Shown: positions 27,292 to 36,204, counted from the stretch's first letter. The stretch: 64,000 bases of DNA from Candidatus Liberimonas magnetica (GCA_020523885.1 JAJAPY010000003.1:186001-250000), one strand, 5' to 3'. The notes: generated by a model not told the origin, from the sequence alone. Program-made: numbers and translations.

Positions 27292-28524
27292 TTAAATATC
27301 TTTCTTCGGGCTTGACATTCCTGTATTTTCGTTCGGCAGTCTAATAATGACTTCGCATCCCTGCCCCGGTTTACTTTTGATCTCTATTGAACCGCCGTGA
27401 TTTTGCACGGTCCCGTATGAAACAAACAAGCCAAGCCCCGTACCGGGCACAGTTCCGCTCCCGATGGAACCCTTGGTAGAATAAAAAGGTTCAAAAACCC
27501 TTTTCTGGCTTTCTTCGTCCAAACCTTTGCCCGTATCAAAAAAAGATATCTCTATGAAACCATCTGTTTTAGAAACACTGATTATCAAGTCACCGCCGTT
27601 TGGAGACATTGCGTCATTTGCATTCATTATTAAGTTTAAAAAAACCTGCTGCATTTCGTCTTTGTTAACAGAAACAGTAAAAGACGGGCTTTCATATTTT
27701 TTTATGATACTAATATTGTTCTTTTTCAAAAACCTTCCCGTGATCACAAGGACAAAATCTATCAGATCCGTAAGATTACAAAGCTCTATATTGATCCTTT
27801 CCTGCCTGGAAAATACCAATAAGTTCCTTACTATTTTTACCGCTTCTTCAGAAGTTTCAGTGATGACTGACAAAGCTTCTTCCACCTCTTTGGATGTTTT
27901 GGCTTTTTTTGCCCGTTCAATGTACCCGTTTATGACCTGCAGCATATTATTGAATTCATGAGCCACACCCGCTGCAAGCGTACCGATGCCGGCCATCTTT
28001 TCTTTTCTAATAAGCTCTTTTAAGAATCTGTCCTTTTCATTTAAGGTACGTTTGTGAAGCTCTTCAATACCTACGGCAGATGCTATTATCCCCATTATCA
28101 ATTTATCATCTTCGTTAACTTCATAACTTTTACAATAAAGCACGCACATTGTCCCGATTATTTTATTGCCTATTTCAACTTTATGACCTATATATGTTTC
28201 CAGTTTTAATTTTTTCACGCCCGCATCTGTTAAATTATATTTTGTTTTAGAAAGGTTGTTTACTATAAATATTTTATCTTTTTCGTTTTTTATCAGGTCA
28301 TAACATATATGGCCTTTTGCTTTGCTCCTGGGATTAGAAACATCGGGCACATTCCACTTGCCAATGGTAACGAGCATATCATCTTCAAGGACATTATATA
28401 GGGCATAGTCTGCGTTCATAAGTTCGCCGCATAAGTTGATAAGGCTGTCAATGTTCTTATCCGGATTGGAAACGAAATTAATAAAACATTTGTTTATCTT
28501 TACGATCTTTTCTTCAATTTTCAT
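27292..28524 (-). CDS. Soluble GAF-domain sensor histidine kinase
   Basis: 410 residues without membrane segments, so a cytoplasmic sensor. A GAF domain (about 10-155) is followed by a HisKA dimerisation helix with 'AAGVAHEFNNMLQVI' (His189) and an HATPase domain with the N-box 'NLIMNANDAM', 'FFDTGKGLDEE', and 'GTGLGLFVSYGTV'. The HEFNN-type H-box is typical of kinases paired with NtrC-family regulators. It is divergent from the sigma-54-like gene and the NtrC-type regulator, its most likely partner. The C-terminus ends about 50 residues after the last G-box. Confidence 0.88.
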   Translation of the reverse strand: MKIEEKIVKINKCFINFVSNPDKNIDSLINLCGELMNADYALYNVLEDDMLVTIGKWNVPDVSNPRSKAKGHICYDLIKNEKDKIFIVNNLSKTKYNLTDAGVKKLKLETYIGHKVEIGNKIIGTMCVLYCKSYEVNEDDKLIMGIIASAVGIEELHKRTLNEKDRFLKELIRKEKMAGIGTLAAGVAHEFNNMLQVINGYIERAKKAKTSKEVEEALSVITETSEEAVKIVRNLLVFSRQERINIELCNLTDLIDFVLVITGRFLKKNNISIIKKYESPSFTVSVNKDEMQQVFLNLIMNANDAMSPNGGDLIISVSKTDGFIEISFFDTGKGLDEESQKRVFEPFYSTKGSIGSGTVPGTGLGLFVSYGTVQNHGGSIEIKSKPGQGCEVIIRLPNENTGMSSPKKDI

Positions 28525-28649
28525 ATCTCCCTTCCTAAAACTTATTTTTTTAAATTAAATCAAAATAGCATCAAAAAAGCAAGTTTTTGCCTAAATCTTC
28601 CAGTATGTTGATTTTAATTATGCGTATGATTTAGTTTATTTTAAAAATT

Positions 28650-28669
28650 ATGGTATAATCTTACCATAC
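28650..28669. promoter_or_regulatory. Extended -10 promoter overlapped by a palindromic operator
   Basis: TGGTATAAT (28651-28659) is an extended -10 box for the sigma-54-like gene. TATGGTA (28650-28656) and TACCATA (28663-28669) are perfect reverse complements that straddle it. A protein bound there would block this promoter and could also affect the divergent kinase gene. No good -35 box is visible. Confidence 0.6.
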
Positions 28670-28685
28670 AAACCATATTACTCCA

Positions 28686-29747
28686 ATGAAAATTAAATTA
28701 AAACAAAGCACCGGATCCAAATTAAAGCAGAATATCTATGAAAAGATGCGCTTTTCTGCGTTTATGAAGAGTGACGAAAAAGAATTCGTGGATTTTATCA
28801 ATAAAGTTGAAAATGACCCGCTGTTCAAAAAACTGTGCTTCTCCAAGGACAGAGACCAAAGAATAATCAGTTTAAAAAAATTCCACAGAAACAACTATTT
28901 GTCCTATTCCAATGAACTTAAGATCAATTTCGAAAAAGACGGCACGTTTTACGATATCGGCTCGCTGATAAACAATAAGGCTGCAGCAAAGATACAAAAA
29001 CTGGGATTAAAGAATTTTGAGAAGTATTTTCTATTTGACGAAGATAGGCTTTTATCAGATAGGGAGATCAGCAGAAAATGTAAAATACCTGAACCTGACG
29101 TAAAAGAAATTAAAGGCCTTGTCGATGAATTATCCGTGCGGTCGGAATTTTATTTTCCATCAAATATAACTGTCAGCCCGGGCATTAATTCCTATAAAAT
29201 AGCTGTAATAGACAATATTTCAGGAAAATTACGCACAATTTTTTGTTCACTAAAATTTGTGCAGGGGACTTATGTTATTAATTATTCAAAGCTTGAATCA
29301 TTGAAAAAACAATCAGTTTTTAGTATAATTGAATACAAAAAAATTACGGAACTATTAAAAGACCTGGAGTTGATTAATAAAAGAAAATCAACGATTCAAA
29401 AGATATTGGATTTTATTATTGAAAAACAAGAAGATTATTTAGTATCCGGTAATGGTTCCAAACTAAAGCCCTGTACTCAAAGAGAATTAGCTCATGAAAT
29501 CAACATCGATGAAAGTGTAGTGAGCAGGGCCGTTTACGGAAGGAGCATCCAAATACCGGACGGTTCCGAAAGACCTCTAAATTTTTTCTTCCCGAGCAGA
29601 ATAGATGTTTGTAAAAACATTCTCAGAAATATAATGACAGATAATAAAATCGATTGCTCAGATAAAACGTTCTGCCACATCCTTAGAGATGAGTACGGGA
29701 TCAATATTTCAAGAAGAACGGTCTCCTACTGCAGGAAACACATGTAA
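28686..29747 (+). CDS. Divergent, short sigma-54 (RpoN-like) factor
   Basis: 353 residues, shorter than ordinary RpoN (about 430-500). The C-terminal half is clearly sigma-54: 'RKSTIQKILDFIIEKQEDYL', the helix-turn-helix segment 'CTQRELAHEINIDESVVSRA' (about 263-282) followed by 'PLNFFFPSRI', and a terminal RpoN box 'ISRRTVSYCRKHM' matching ARRTVAKYR. The N-terminus lacks the Gln-rich start of region I, keeping only a vague match ('DFINKVENDPLFKK', compare ELEENPLLE), and the acidic region II is short. Region I contacts the activator, so its divergence may mean a dedicated activator; the adjacent NtrC-type gene, 12 bases downstream, is the candidate. No ribosome site is visible. Confidence 0.82.
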   Translation: MKIKLKQSTGSKLKQNIYEKMRFSAFMKSDEKEFVDFINKVENDPLFKKLCFSKDRDQRIISLKKFHRNNYLSYSNELKINFEKDGTFYDIGSLINNKAAAKIQKLGLKNFEKYFLFDEDRLLSDREISRKCKIPEPDVKEIKGLVDELSVRSEFYFPSNITVSPGINSYKIAVIDNISGKLRTIFCSLKFVQGTYVINYSKLESLKKQSVFSIIEYKKITELLKDLELINKRKSTIQKILDFIIEKQEDYLVSGNGSKLKPCTQRELAHEINIDESVVSRAVYGRSIQIPDGSERPLNFFFPSRIDVCKNILRNIMTDNKIDCSDKTFCHILRDEYGINISRRTVSYCRKHM

Positions 29748-29759
29748 AGGACTAAAATA

Positions 29760-31133
29760 ATGGACGACAAAGCAACCATTCTTGTTGTTGATGATGAAGA
29801 AAACATGAGAGAGTCCTACAATATTATTCTTAAGGATAAGTACAATGTCCTTTTAAGTGCCGGCGGAAAAGAAGCGCTGGAGATATTGAACCGCGAACAG
29901 GTTGACATTGTTCTTTTGGATATTCTTATGCCTGATATGGACGGTATTGAGGTACTTAAAGAGGTTAAAAAGAACCACGATACCGAAGTTATCATGATCA
30001 CTGCTGTAAACGCAGTGAAAACAGCTATCCAGGCTATTAAGTCCGGAGCCTACGATTATATCCCTAAACCGTTTGAAGTAGCTGATTTATTGGCAGTAAT
30101 ACAAAAAGCTTTAGAGAAGCGTGATCTGACAAGGGAAATAATCTATTTAAAATCTGAGTTAGAACAATATACATTTGAAAATATGCTGGGCAACAGTAAG
30201 CAAATGCTTGGGCTTTTCGATTTGATCTCGCAGGCAGGACAGAATCAATCTACGATACTGATCTCCGGAGAAAGCGGCACAGGCAAAGAACTGGTTGCGC
30301 GGGCGATCCATAAAAACGGGACAAGGAAAAACAAGCCGTTTATCGCAGTAGACTGTTCAGCTATCCCGGAAAACCTTGTTGAAAGCGAGCTTTTCGGGCA
30401 TGAGAAAGGGGCCTTTACTGATGCCACGGTCCAAAAGCTTGGTAAATTCGAACTGGCAGGCCAGGGCACGATATTCCTGGACGAAATAGGCAACCTGCCT
30501 CTTGATATACAGAGTAAAATACTCAGAGCCATAGAGTCCAGGGAAATAACACGGGTAGGGGGTAATAAAACCATTAATATCGGGGCAAGAATAATCACTG
30601 CCACAAATATCGATTTAACAAAAGCCATTAAAGACGGGAAATTCAGGGAGGATCTTTATTATAGGCTGAATGTTATACCTATATTAGTTCCGCCTCTCCG
30701 GGACAGGAAAGAAGACATACCCTTGCTGATTGAACACTTTATCGGGTATTTTAACAAAATACTCAAAAAAAATGTTAAAGGGATATCAAAGGAAGCATTA
30801 CAACTTATGATGAAATATAACTGGCCCGGGAATGTAAGGGAATTACGTAATATAATAGAAAGGCTGGTAGCATTGGGCAGCGAGGATACTATATCGCATA
30901 CGCGCTTACCGTTCGAGATTTTGTTAAGTGAAGAAAATGCTGTTTCATCTCAGGAGCTGAATTCATTGAAAAAGGCTCGTGCTGAGTTTGAAAAACGCTT
31001 TATTTTAAAAGTATTAGAAAAAACCAACTGGAATCAAACAAAAGCCGCTAAACTGCTCAACATTCACAGGAACGCCTTAATATATAAAATAAATGTTTTA
31101 AACCTCCGCCCCAAATTTCACAATTCAAAATAG
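29760..31133 (+). CDS. NtrC-family sigma-54-dependent response regulator
   Basis: 457 residues with the standard three domains: receiver (1-120, phospho-acceptor Asp54 in 'VLLDILMPDMDG'), AAA+ ATPase (about 140-380; Walker A 'GESGTGKE', Walker B 'GTIFLDEIGN', 'WPGNVRELRN'), and a Fis-type helix-turn-helix at the end ('KAAKLLNIHRNALIYKI'). The sigma-54-contacting loop reads GAFTDA (217-222) instead of the canonical GAFTGA. It activates transcription at -24/-12 promoters by remodelling sigma-54 polymerase. It is co-transcribed with the divergent sigma-54-like gene and ends 94 bases before a -24/-12 promoter. Confidence 0.93.
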   Translation: MDDKATILVVDDEENMRESYNIILKDKYNVLLSAGGKEALEILNREQVDIVLLDILMPDMDGIEVLKEVKKNHDTEVIMITAVNAVKTAIQAIKSGAYDYIPKPFEVADLLAVIQKALEKRDLTREIIYLKSELEQYTFENMLGNSKQMLGLFDLISQAGQNQSTILISGESGTGKELVARAIHKNGTRKNKPFIAVDCSAIPENLVESELFGHEKGAFTDATVQKLGKFELAGQGTIFLDEIGNLPLDIQSKILRAIESREITRVGGNKTINIGARIITATNIDLTKAIKDGKFREDLYYRLNVIPILVPPLRDRKEDIPLLIEHFIGYFNKILKKNVKGISKEALQLMMKYNWPGNVRELRNIIERLVALGSEDTISHTRLPFEILLSEENAVSSQELNSLKKARAEFEKRFILKVLEKTNWNQTKAAKLLNIHRNALIYKINVLNLRPKFHNSK

Positions 31134-31153
31134 ATGCCAAACCCCTTGCATAC

Positions 31154-31179
31154 GTTTTTGTGCTCCTTGCACAAAAAAC
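31154..31179. promoter_or_regulatory. Palindromic upstream activator site candidate
   Basis: GTTTTTGTGC (31154-31163) and GCACAAAAAAC (31169-31179) form an inverted repeat centred about 87 bases upstream of the predicted sigma-54 start. The absence of a T-run argues against a terminator for the upstream gene. The TTTGTGC half-site recurs before the second -24/-12 promoter. Confidence 0.55.
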
Positions 31180-31226
31180 ATAGAAACAGTTACTTATTAC
31201 CTATATTAAAACCTCTCTTAAGCTAA

Positions 31227-31242
31227 TGGCAATAAATTTGCA
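31227..31242 (+). promoter_or_regulatory. Sigma-54 (-24/-12) promoter of the radical SAM locus
   Basis: TGGCAATAAATTTGCA fits the TGGCAC-N5-TTGCA consensus, with GG and GC exactly at the required 12-base separation. Predicted transcription start is 31253, 85 bases before the first radical SAM gene. No sigma-70 promoter is evident in this gap. Confidence 0.8.
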
Positions 31243-31337
31243 TAATTTAATTGCAATAGCTTTTTTTGACATCAAATCTTTTATAAGAGGTCTATCCTCA
31301 AAGACAATAATTTTTAAATTGACTCGACTTAATAATT

Positions 31338-32744
31338 ATGAAGATTCTATTAATAACACCTAAAAGCAAATCAGGGACCACAGAAAAGGAGTTTTGGGAT
31401 TACGAATTTATGTCTTTGATTATTGGAGAAAAACAGCATAGTCTTGCATCCCTGGCCCTGCCTACCTTAGCAGCATTAACCCCTCCAGACGTTCAAGTGG
31501 AAATAAATGACGAAAATATTGAAAATATAGATTTTAATTCTACTGCAGACTTAGTAGGCATAACAACTAATACTCATTTATCTTTAAGGGCCTATGAAAT
31601 CGCGGATCTGTTCAGAGAAAAAGGCAAAAAAGTAGTACTTGGAGGAATTCATGCTTCAATGTTGCCTCAAGAAGCGATCAAGCATTCAGATGCGGTCGTA
31701 ATAGGTGAAGCTGAAAATACCTGGGCAGGCTTGGTTGATGATTTTAAAAATAATAAATTAAAAAAATATTATGAGTCTTCCAGCAGGCCTGAGTTATCAA
31801 ACCAGCCTTTTCCGCGATGGGATCTGGTCCATACAGATAAATACGCTCTAATTTCATTGCAGACCACAAGGGGATGCCCTTATGACTGTGAATTTTGTTC
31901 CGTAAAAGCATTTTCCGGGTTAAGTTACCGGCGGAAACCGATCGAAAGCATATTAAGGGAAATTGAGTTGATTTCCAAAAAAGGGAAAAAACTTATTTTT
32001 TTTGCTGATGACAATTTAATCGGGCATAAAGAATTTGGGAAAGAACTGGTTGAAGGAATTACTCCGTATAATATTGCTTATAGTGCTCAATCTTCAATTG
32101 ATATAGCTCATGATGAAAATATGCTAAAGCTTATGGCAAAAAGCGGCTGTAAAAAAGTAATAATAGGATTTGAATCTTTATGCGAGGCAAATCTAAAGCA
32201 GCTTAATAAGGCCAAAGCCTATAAATCTGACAAATATATTAATGACATAGAAAAAATACAGTCCTATGGCATTGAGGTAAAGGGTTCTTTTATTGTTGGC
32301 TGTGATTTCGATGATGAATCCGTATTCGAAAAAACTGCGAATTTTATTGAGTCCTCCGGGATAGCTTCGGTTGTAATAAATATTCTTACACCGTACCCGG
32401 GAACACGCCTTTTTAGCAGGTTTGAACAAGAAAATAGACTCATTCATAAAGATTGGTCTAAATATGATAACAGTCATGTTTGTTTTTATCCTAAATTAAT
32501 GAGCCCTGAAGCACTTCAAAACGGCTATAACTGGTTAATAAGAAAGATATTTTCCTATGATTCTATTTTTAAAAGAATGAATGATTTATGGATGTTGTGG
32601 GACAAGTACGGAGTAAGGCGGCGGGACAGGGTGTCACCGCTTTTAGTAAATTTAAGTTCTCACGACATAGCTCAAAGCTATCCTAGGGGAGTCCATCCTG
32701 CCTTATCATTAAAAAAGTTAGCAGTAGGAGGAGTTGATGAGTAA
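31338..32744 (+). CDS. B12-binding radical SAM protein with DUF4070-like C-terminus
   Basis: 468 residues. An N-terminal cobalamin-binding Rossmann domain (1-150; 'VVLGGIHASMLPQEA') is followed by a radical SAM barrel with the [4Fe-4S] motif CPYDCEFC at about residues 180-187. The C-terminal part ('RKIFSYDSIFKRM') resembles DUF4070, the extension seen in hopanoid methylases such as HpnP. Such enzymes use cobalamin and SAM for methylation or other radical steps on unactivated carbon, often on lipids. First gene after the sigma-54 promoter; its end overlaps the ketosynthase start. Substrate not predictable. Confidence 0.85.
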   Translation: MKILLITPKSKSGTTEKEFWDYEFMSLIIGEKQHSLASLALPTLAALTPPDVQVEINDENIENIDFNSTADLVGITTNTHLSLRAYEIADLFREKGKKVVLGGIHASMLPQEAIKHSDAVVIGEAENTWAGLVDDFKNNKLKKYYESSSRPELSNQPFPRWDLVHTDKYALISLQTTRGCPYDCEFCSVKAFSGLSYRRKPIESILREIELISKKGKKLIFFADDNLIGHKEFGKELVEGITPYNIAYSAQSSIDIAHDENMLKLMAKSGCKKVIIGFESLCEANLKQLNKAKAYKSDKYINDIEKIQSYGIEVKGSFIVGCDFDDESVFEKTANFIESSGIASVVINILTPYPGTRLFSRFEQENRLIHKDWSKYDNSHVCFYPKLMSPEALQNGYNWLIRKIFSYDSIFKRMNDLWMLWDKYGVRRRDRVSPLLVNLSSHDIAQSYPRGVHPALSLKKLAVGGVDE

Positions 32745-34017
32745 TAGAGTGGTTATTACAGGTTTAGGTATCATTGCTCCAAACGGAGTGGGGAAAGATA
32801 ATTTCTGGAAATCGACTTGTTCGGGTATATCCGGGATAAAAAAAGTCTCTCGTTTCGATACTCACGACTGCCCTACTAACATAGCAGGAGAAATCGATGA
32901 TTTCGAGCCTAAGGAATATATGGAGAAAAAAACAGCTAACCATTTAAGCAGGTTTGCCCAGTTTGCATTAGCCGCTTCTAATATGGCAATCGAAGACGCC
33001 AAAATTAATATTTCACTGGAGGATCCTTATCGTATCGGCATAGCGATAGGTAATACAATCGGCGGTAAAGAAGTAGACGAAAAACAGCAGAGAGTTTCCA
33101 GCGAAAGCGGCTGGTCAAAAATTCACCCGTTTTCGGTGTCTCTAATCAGCAACAGTTATGCGGTGGGCGCTGTTGCTTCCGAACTGGGTATCAGGGGGCC
33201 GAATAATACATTCAGTACAGGATGTTCCTCAGCTTCATCAGCAATCGTTTACGGATTTGACAATATAAAAAATGGAACTGCGGATATTTTCCTATCAGGC
33301 GGAACAGAGGCTCCGCTGGTGCCTTTTGTCTTTAACGCATTTTGCGCATCAGGGGTGCTTAGTCAAAATAACGGCGACAGGCCCGGATCGGCAAGCAGGC
33401 CTTTTGACAAAAAAAGAAACGGTTATGTTCTTTCTGAAGGCTGCGGAATTGTGATATTGGAAAGTTTAAACCATGCGGTTAAAAGAAAAGCAAAAATATA
33501 TGCCGAGATAGGGGGGTATGGAGTTACCAATGATGGTTATAACTTGGTAAAAATGGAACCTACCGGCCGGGATGCTGCAAGGGCGATAAAAATCGCATTA
33601 AATAACAGTAATGTAAAGCCGACTGATGTGGATTATATTAATGCACACGGGAGCTCTTCTCAAGTCTCCGATAAAAGAGAAACCAGCGCCATAAAACAGG
33701 TTTTCGGAGAATATGCATATAAGATTCCAATCAGCTCTGTAAAATCAATGGTTGGACAGGCTTTAGGAGCATCAGGCGGGATACAGGTAATAGCAACAGC
33801 CCTATCGATTTACAATTCGAAGATATCACCTACAATTAATTACGAAGAGCAGGACCCCGAGTGCGATCTGGACTATACCCCAAATAAACCGAGGACCTAT
33901 CAAACAAATACTGCGCTTATCAACTCGTTTGGCCTCGGCGGGAACAATGTTTCAATGGTTATGAAAAAGTATTCAGAACCAAAAGCAAGTTTCCCCTGGG
34001 CACTAAATCTTTTTTGA
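32737..34017 (+). CDS. Beta-ketoacyl synthase (FabF-like) with His-to-Gln change
   Basis: 427-residue frame; the ATG at 32737 lies five bases after GGAGG, and the TTG at 32734 would be too close. The fold is FabF/KAS II. The catalytic triad should be Cys-His-His: Cys163 ('STGCSSAS') and His304 ('NAHGSSS') are present, but the second histidine (usual 'KSMxGHxxGAxG') is Gln341 ('KSMVGQALGASG'), read directly as CAG at 33757. That His normally assists malonyl decarboxylation, so the enzyme may only transfer or condense without decarboxylation, or use an unusual extender. No acyl carrier protein or reductase is adjacent. It overlaps the previous gene by 8 bases. Confidence 0.88.
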   Translation: MSNRVVITGLGIIAPNGVGKDNFWKSTCSGISGIKKVSRFDTHDCPTNIAGEIDDFEPKEYMEKKTANHLSRFAQFALAASNMAIEDAKINISLEDPYRIGIAIGNTIGGKEVDEKQQRVSSESGWSKIHPFSVSLISNSYAVGAVASELGIRGPNNTFSTGCSSASSAIVYGFDNIKNGTADIFLSGGTEAPLVPFVFNAFCASGVLSQNNGDRPGSASRPFDKKRNGYVLSEGCGIVILESLNHAVKRKAKIYAEIGGYGVTNDGYNLVKMEPTGRDAARAIKIALNNSNVKPTDVDYINAHGSSSQVSDKRETSAIKQVFGEYAYKIPISSVKSMVGQALGASGGIQVIATALSIYNSKISPTINYEEQDPECDLDYTPNKPRTYQTNTALINSFGLGGNNVSMVMKKYSEPKASFPWALNLF

Positions 34018-34036
34018 AAAAATGTGAGGTATACAA

Positions 34037-35461
34037 ATGAAAATATTATTAGTATTGCCGCCAAGTAAAAGGCTTATCGGAATTCAAGAACAAATCTTCC
34101 CTGTAGGATTAGGGTATTTGGCTGCTGTTTTGGAAAAAGAGGGCTATGATGCTCATATTTACAACATAGATATGGATCCTAATGAAAATAATTTCGAACT
34201 AAATGCAGCTTTAAACAGTGAAGAACACCTAAAGGCAAATTACCAAATGCATAAAATTGAAGCTGAGTTAAATAATGATAGCCATATTGTATGGCACGAA
34301 ATATTTGAAACATTAAATATTTATATACCTGATATTGTTGGAATTTCAGTTACAACTATGACTTTTAAAGCGGCATTGAAAGTTGCAGAAATTTGCAAAA
34401 AATGGAAACCTGATGTTAAAATCGTATTTGGAGGGCATCATCCGACTATTGATTCGGAAATGACTCTGATGAACAATGATGTAGACTTTGTTATAAGGGG
34501 CGAAGGTGAAGAAACTTTAAAAGAGCTGGTTAACAAAATAAATCAAAAAAGCGATAATTTTAGTGAAATTGATGGCCTCTCATTTAAATTGGATGGAAAG
34601 ATAATTCATAATAGAAATAGAGGTTTAATAAATGATTTAAATACAATACCATATCCAGCCAGGCACTTGCTCATAAATAAAAACAAATTCCCCGATCTTT
34701 TTACTAAAAATTCCGTAATGGGTATAGGAAGAGGCTGCCCATGGAAATGTACCTTTTGTTCCAGCTCAGCAATATGGGGAAGGAATGTTCGAATTAGGAA
34801 TATTAGCAATATAATTGGCGAAATAAGAATGCTTGTTGATAAGTATGGAGCGCAAAAAATATCTTTTTATGATGATACATTTAGTGTCAATAAGGATTTT
34901 GTATCAAGTTTATGTGAAAGAATAATTGATGAAGGAATAAAAATAAAATGGATATGTCTAAGCAGGGCGGATTGTTTAGATGATAAAATAATCAGGCTTA
35001 TGAAAAAAGCAGGATGTATTGCGATTGCGCTTGGCGTAGAATCTGGCAGTGATAAAATATTGGAATTTTTAGACAAGAAAGAGGATTTAGAAAAAATTAA
35101 AGCGGTTTCAAAGTTGATAAAGTCCAATGGTATCTGGCTTACTACATTTTTTATGATTGGGATTCCAACCGAGTCGAAAAATGACATAGAAAAATCCCTG
35201 AATTTAATGAAAGAAGTCGGCCCTAATGAGATTTATTTGTCTTCTTTTAAGGCGAATCCTGGAACAATGGCCTTTGAATACATTGTAAATAATAAAATAA
35301 TGTCTCAAAATGAATTAATGAACACTAATTCTGACATATATAGAAATCATAAATTTATGGACAATATAAGCAGGGAAGAATATAAGAATATTTTTGATAA
35401 TGCTTATAATTTTATTAGCGAATATAACAGAAATTATAAAATTCAAGCTAGACATAATTAA
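34037..35461 (+). CDS. B12-binding radical SAM protein
   Basis: 474 residues. Cobalamin-binding domain at about 1-190 with 'PDVKIVFGGHHPTIDSE' and 'VIRGEGEETL', then a radical SAM domain with CPWKCTFC (about 235-242) and 'GVESGSDKILEFL'. The family, with BchE-type layout, includes methylases and cyclases. It lies 19 bases after the ketosynthase gene, with GTGAGG as ribosome site. It has low similarity to the 550-residue pair downstream, so it is probably a different step of the same pathway. Confidence 0.87.
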   Translation: MKILLVLPPSKRLIGIQEQIFPVGLGYLAAVLEKEGYDAHIYNIDMDPNENNFELNAALNSEEHLKANYQMHKIEAELNNDSHIVWHEIFETLNIYIPDIVGISVTTMTFKAALKVAEICKKWKPDVKIVFGGHHPTIDSEMTLMNNDVDFVIRGEGEETLKELVNKINQKSDNFSEIDGLSFKLDGKIIHNRNRGLINDLNTIPYPARHLLINKNKFPDLFTKNSVMGIGRGCPWKCTFCSSSAIWGRNVRIRNISNIIGEIRMLVDKYGAQKISFYDDTFSVNKDFVSSLCERIIDEGIKIKWICLSRADCLDDKIIRLMKKAGCIAIALGVESGSDKILEFLDKKEDLEKIKAVSKLIKSNGIWLTTFFMIGIPTESKNDIEKSLNLMKEVGPNEIYLSSFKANPGTMAFEYIVNNKIMSQNELMNTNSDIYRNHKFMDNISREEYKNIFDNAYNFISEYNRNYKIQARHN

Positions 35462-35489
35462 TTTAACGTTATAAGGAGGAATCTTATCC

Positions 35490-36050
35490 ATGCAGTTTAC
35501 TTTAATTGCTCCCATTGTACTATTCTTAGTAGGTCTTATTCATCTATTTGAAACATTTTATTTAGAAAAAAACAAAGAAAAAGGAAAAACCTATGCAAAA
35601 TGGACATTGCCGGCTCTAAGTATGGGTTTTGTTCTTGTGCTTGCTAGCAGCCTGAGTGAATTTTATTCGGTAAACCGAACAATTGATTCTATTATTTCAG
35701 GGATGGGCCTTTTGATAACATTGATTAGGATTCCTATTAAACTTTGGGCAGCAAAAACTTTGGGTCAATACTGGAGCCCACATGTAAAGATACGTAGTAA
35801 CCATATGGTAATAAAATCTGGACCGTATAAGTATCTGCGTCATCCTGTATACTTCGCAGCTTCAATGGAATTGGTAGGGATACCTTTGTTTGTTAATGCA
35901 TATTATACTTTAGTTTCTACATCACTGGTGCTGGTTTCATTAATTGTAGCGCGTATGTATATCGAAGAAAAAGTATTATTAGCAGAATTAGGTGAACAAT
36001 ATATTGAATACAAAAAAGAAACATGGGGTATGATCCCATTGATACATTGA
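35490..36050 (+). CDS. ICMT/PEMT-like membrane methyltransferase
   Basis: 186 residues with about five membrane segments. The cytoplasmic C-terminal part has the isoprenylcysteine carboxyl methyltransferase pattern: 'GPYKYLRHPVYFA' followed by 'EEKVLLAELGEQYIEYKK', the SAM-binding RHPxY and EExxL signature. Bacterial members methylate lipids or small isoprenoid-like substrates; protein prenylation is not expected here. The ribosome site AAGGAGG is strong. Same operon as the radical SAM genes (29 bases downstream of the previous gene). Confidence 0.85.
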   Translation: MQFTLIAPIVLFLVGLIHLFETFYLEKNKEKGKTYAKWTLPALSMGFVLVLASSLSEFYSVNRTIDSIISGMGLLITLIRIPIKLWAAKTLGQYWSPHVKIRSNHMVIKSGPYKYLRHPVYFAASMELVGIPLFVNAYYTLVSTSLVLVSLIVARMYIEEKVLLAELGEQYIEYKKETWGMIPLIH

Positions 36051-36141
36051 TTTTTATTAAACAATTCTTTAATAAAATCTTAGAAATGAAAATAGCAAAA
36101 ATGGGATATAATTAATATCTACAAACAATATTTAAATTAGG

Positions 36142-36168
36142 TGCCACCTACGCGGTGGAACATGGTTC
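36142..36168. repeat. Copy of the 'CCACCTACGCGGTGG' hairpin
   Basis: GCCACC and GGTGG enclose TACGC, followed by AACATGGTT. The same sequence, with its middle reversed (GCGTA), forms the strong terminator at 46065-46100. The outer arm is not complementary here and there is no T-run. It lies in the 154-bp gap before the ThiF-like gene, which otherwise holds only an AT-rich stretch with a TATAAT-like word. Confidence 0.55.
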
Positions 36169-36204
36169 AAAAGTTAGCGAAATTAATAAGAGAGGGATTA
36201 CATT

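Noticed and set aside
28574-28592. Possible -24/-12 promoter for the GAF kinase on the minus strand (AGGCAAAAACTTGCT)
   Set aside because: The GG to GC separation is one base too short, and sigma-54 tolerates spacing changes poorly.
31134-31226. 30-codon frame that could be a precursor peptide for the radical SAM/E1 locus
   Set aside because: No ribosome site, it contains the probable enhancer palindrome, and it ends at the sigma-54 promoter, upstream of the predicted transcript start.
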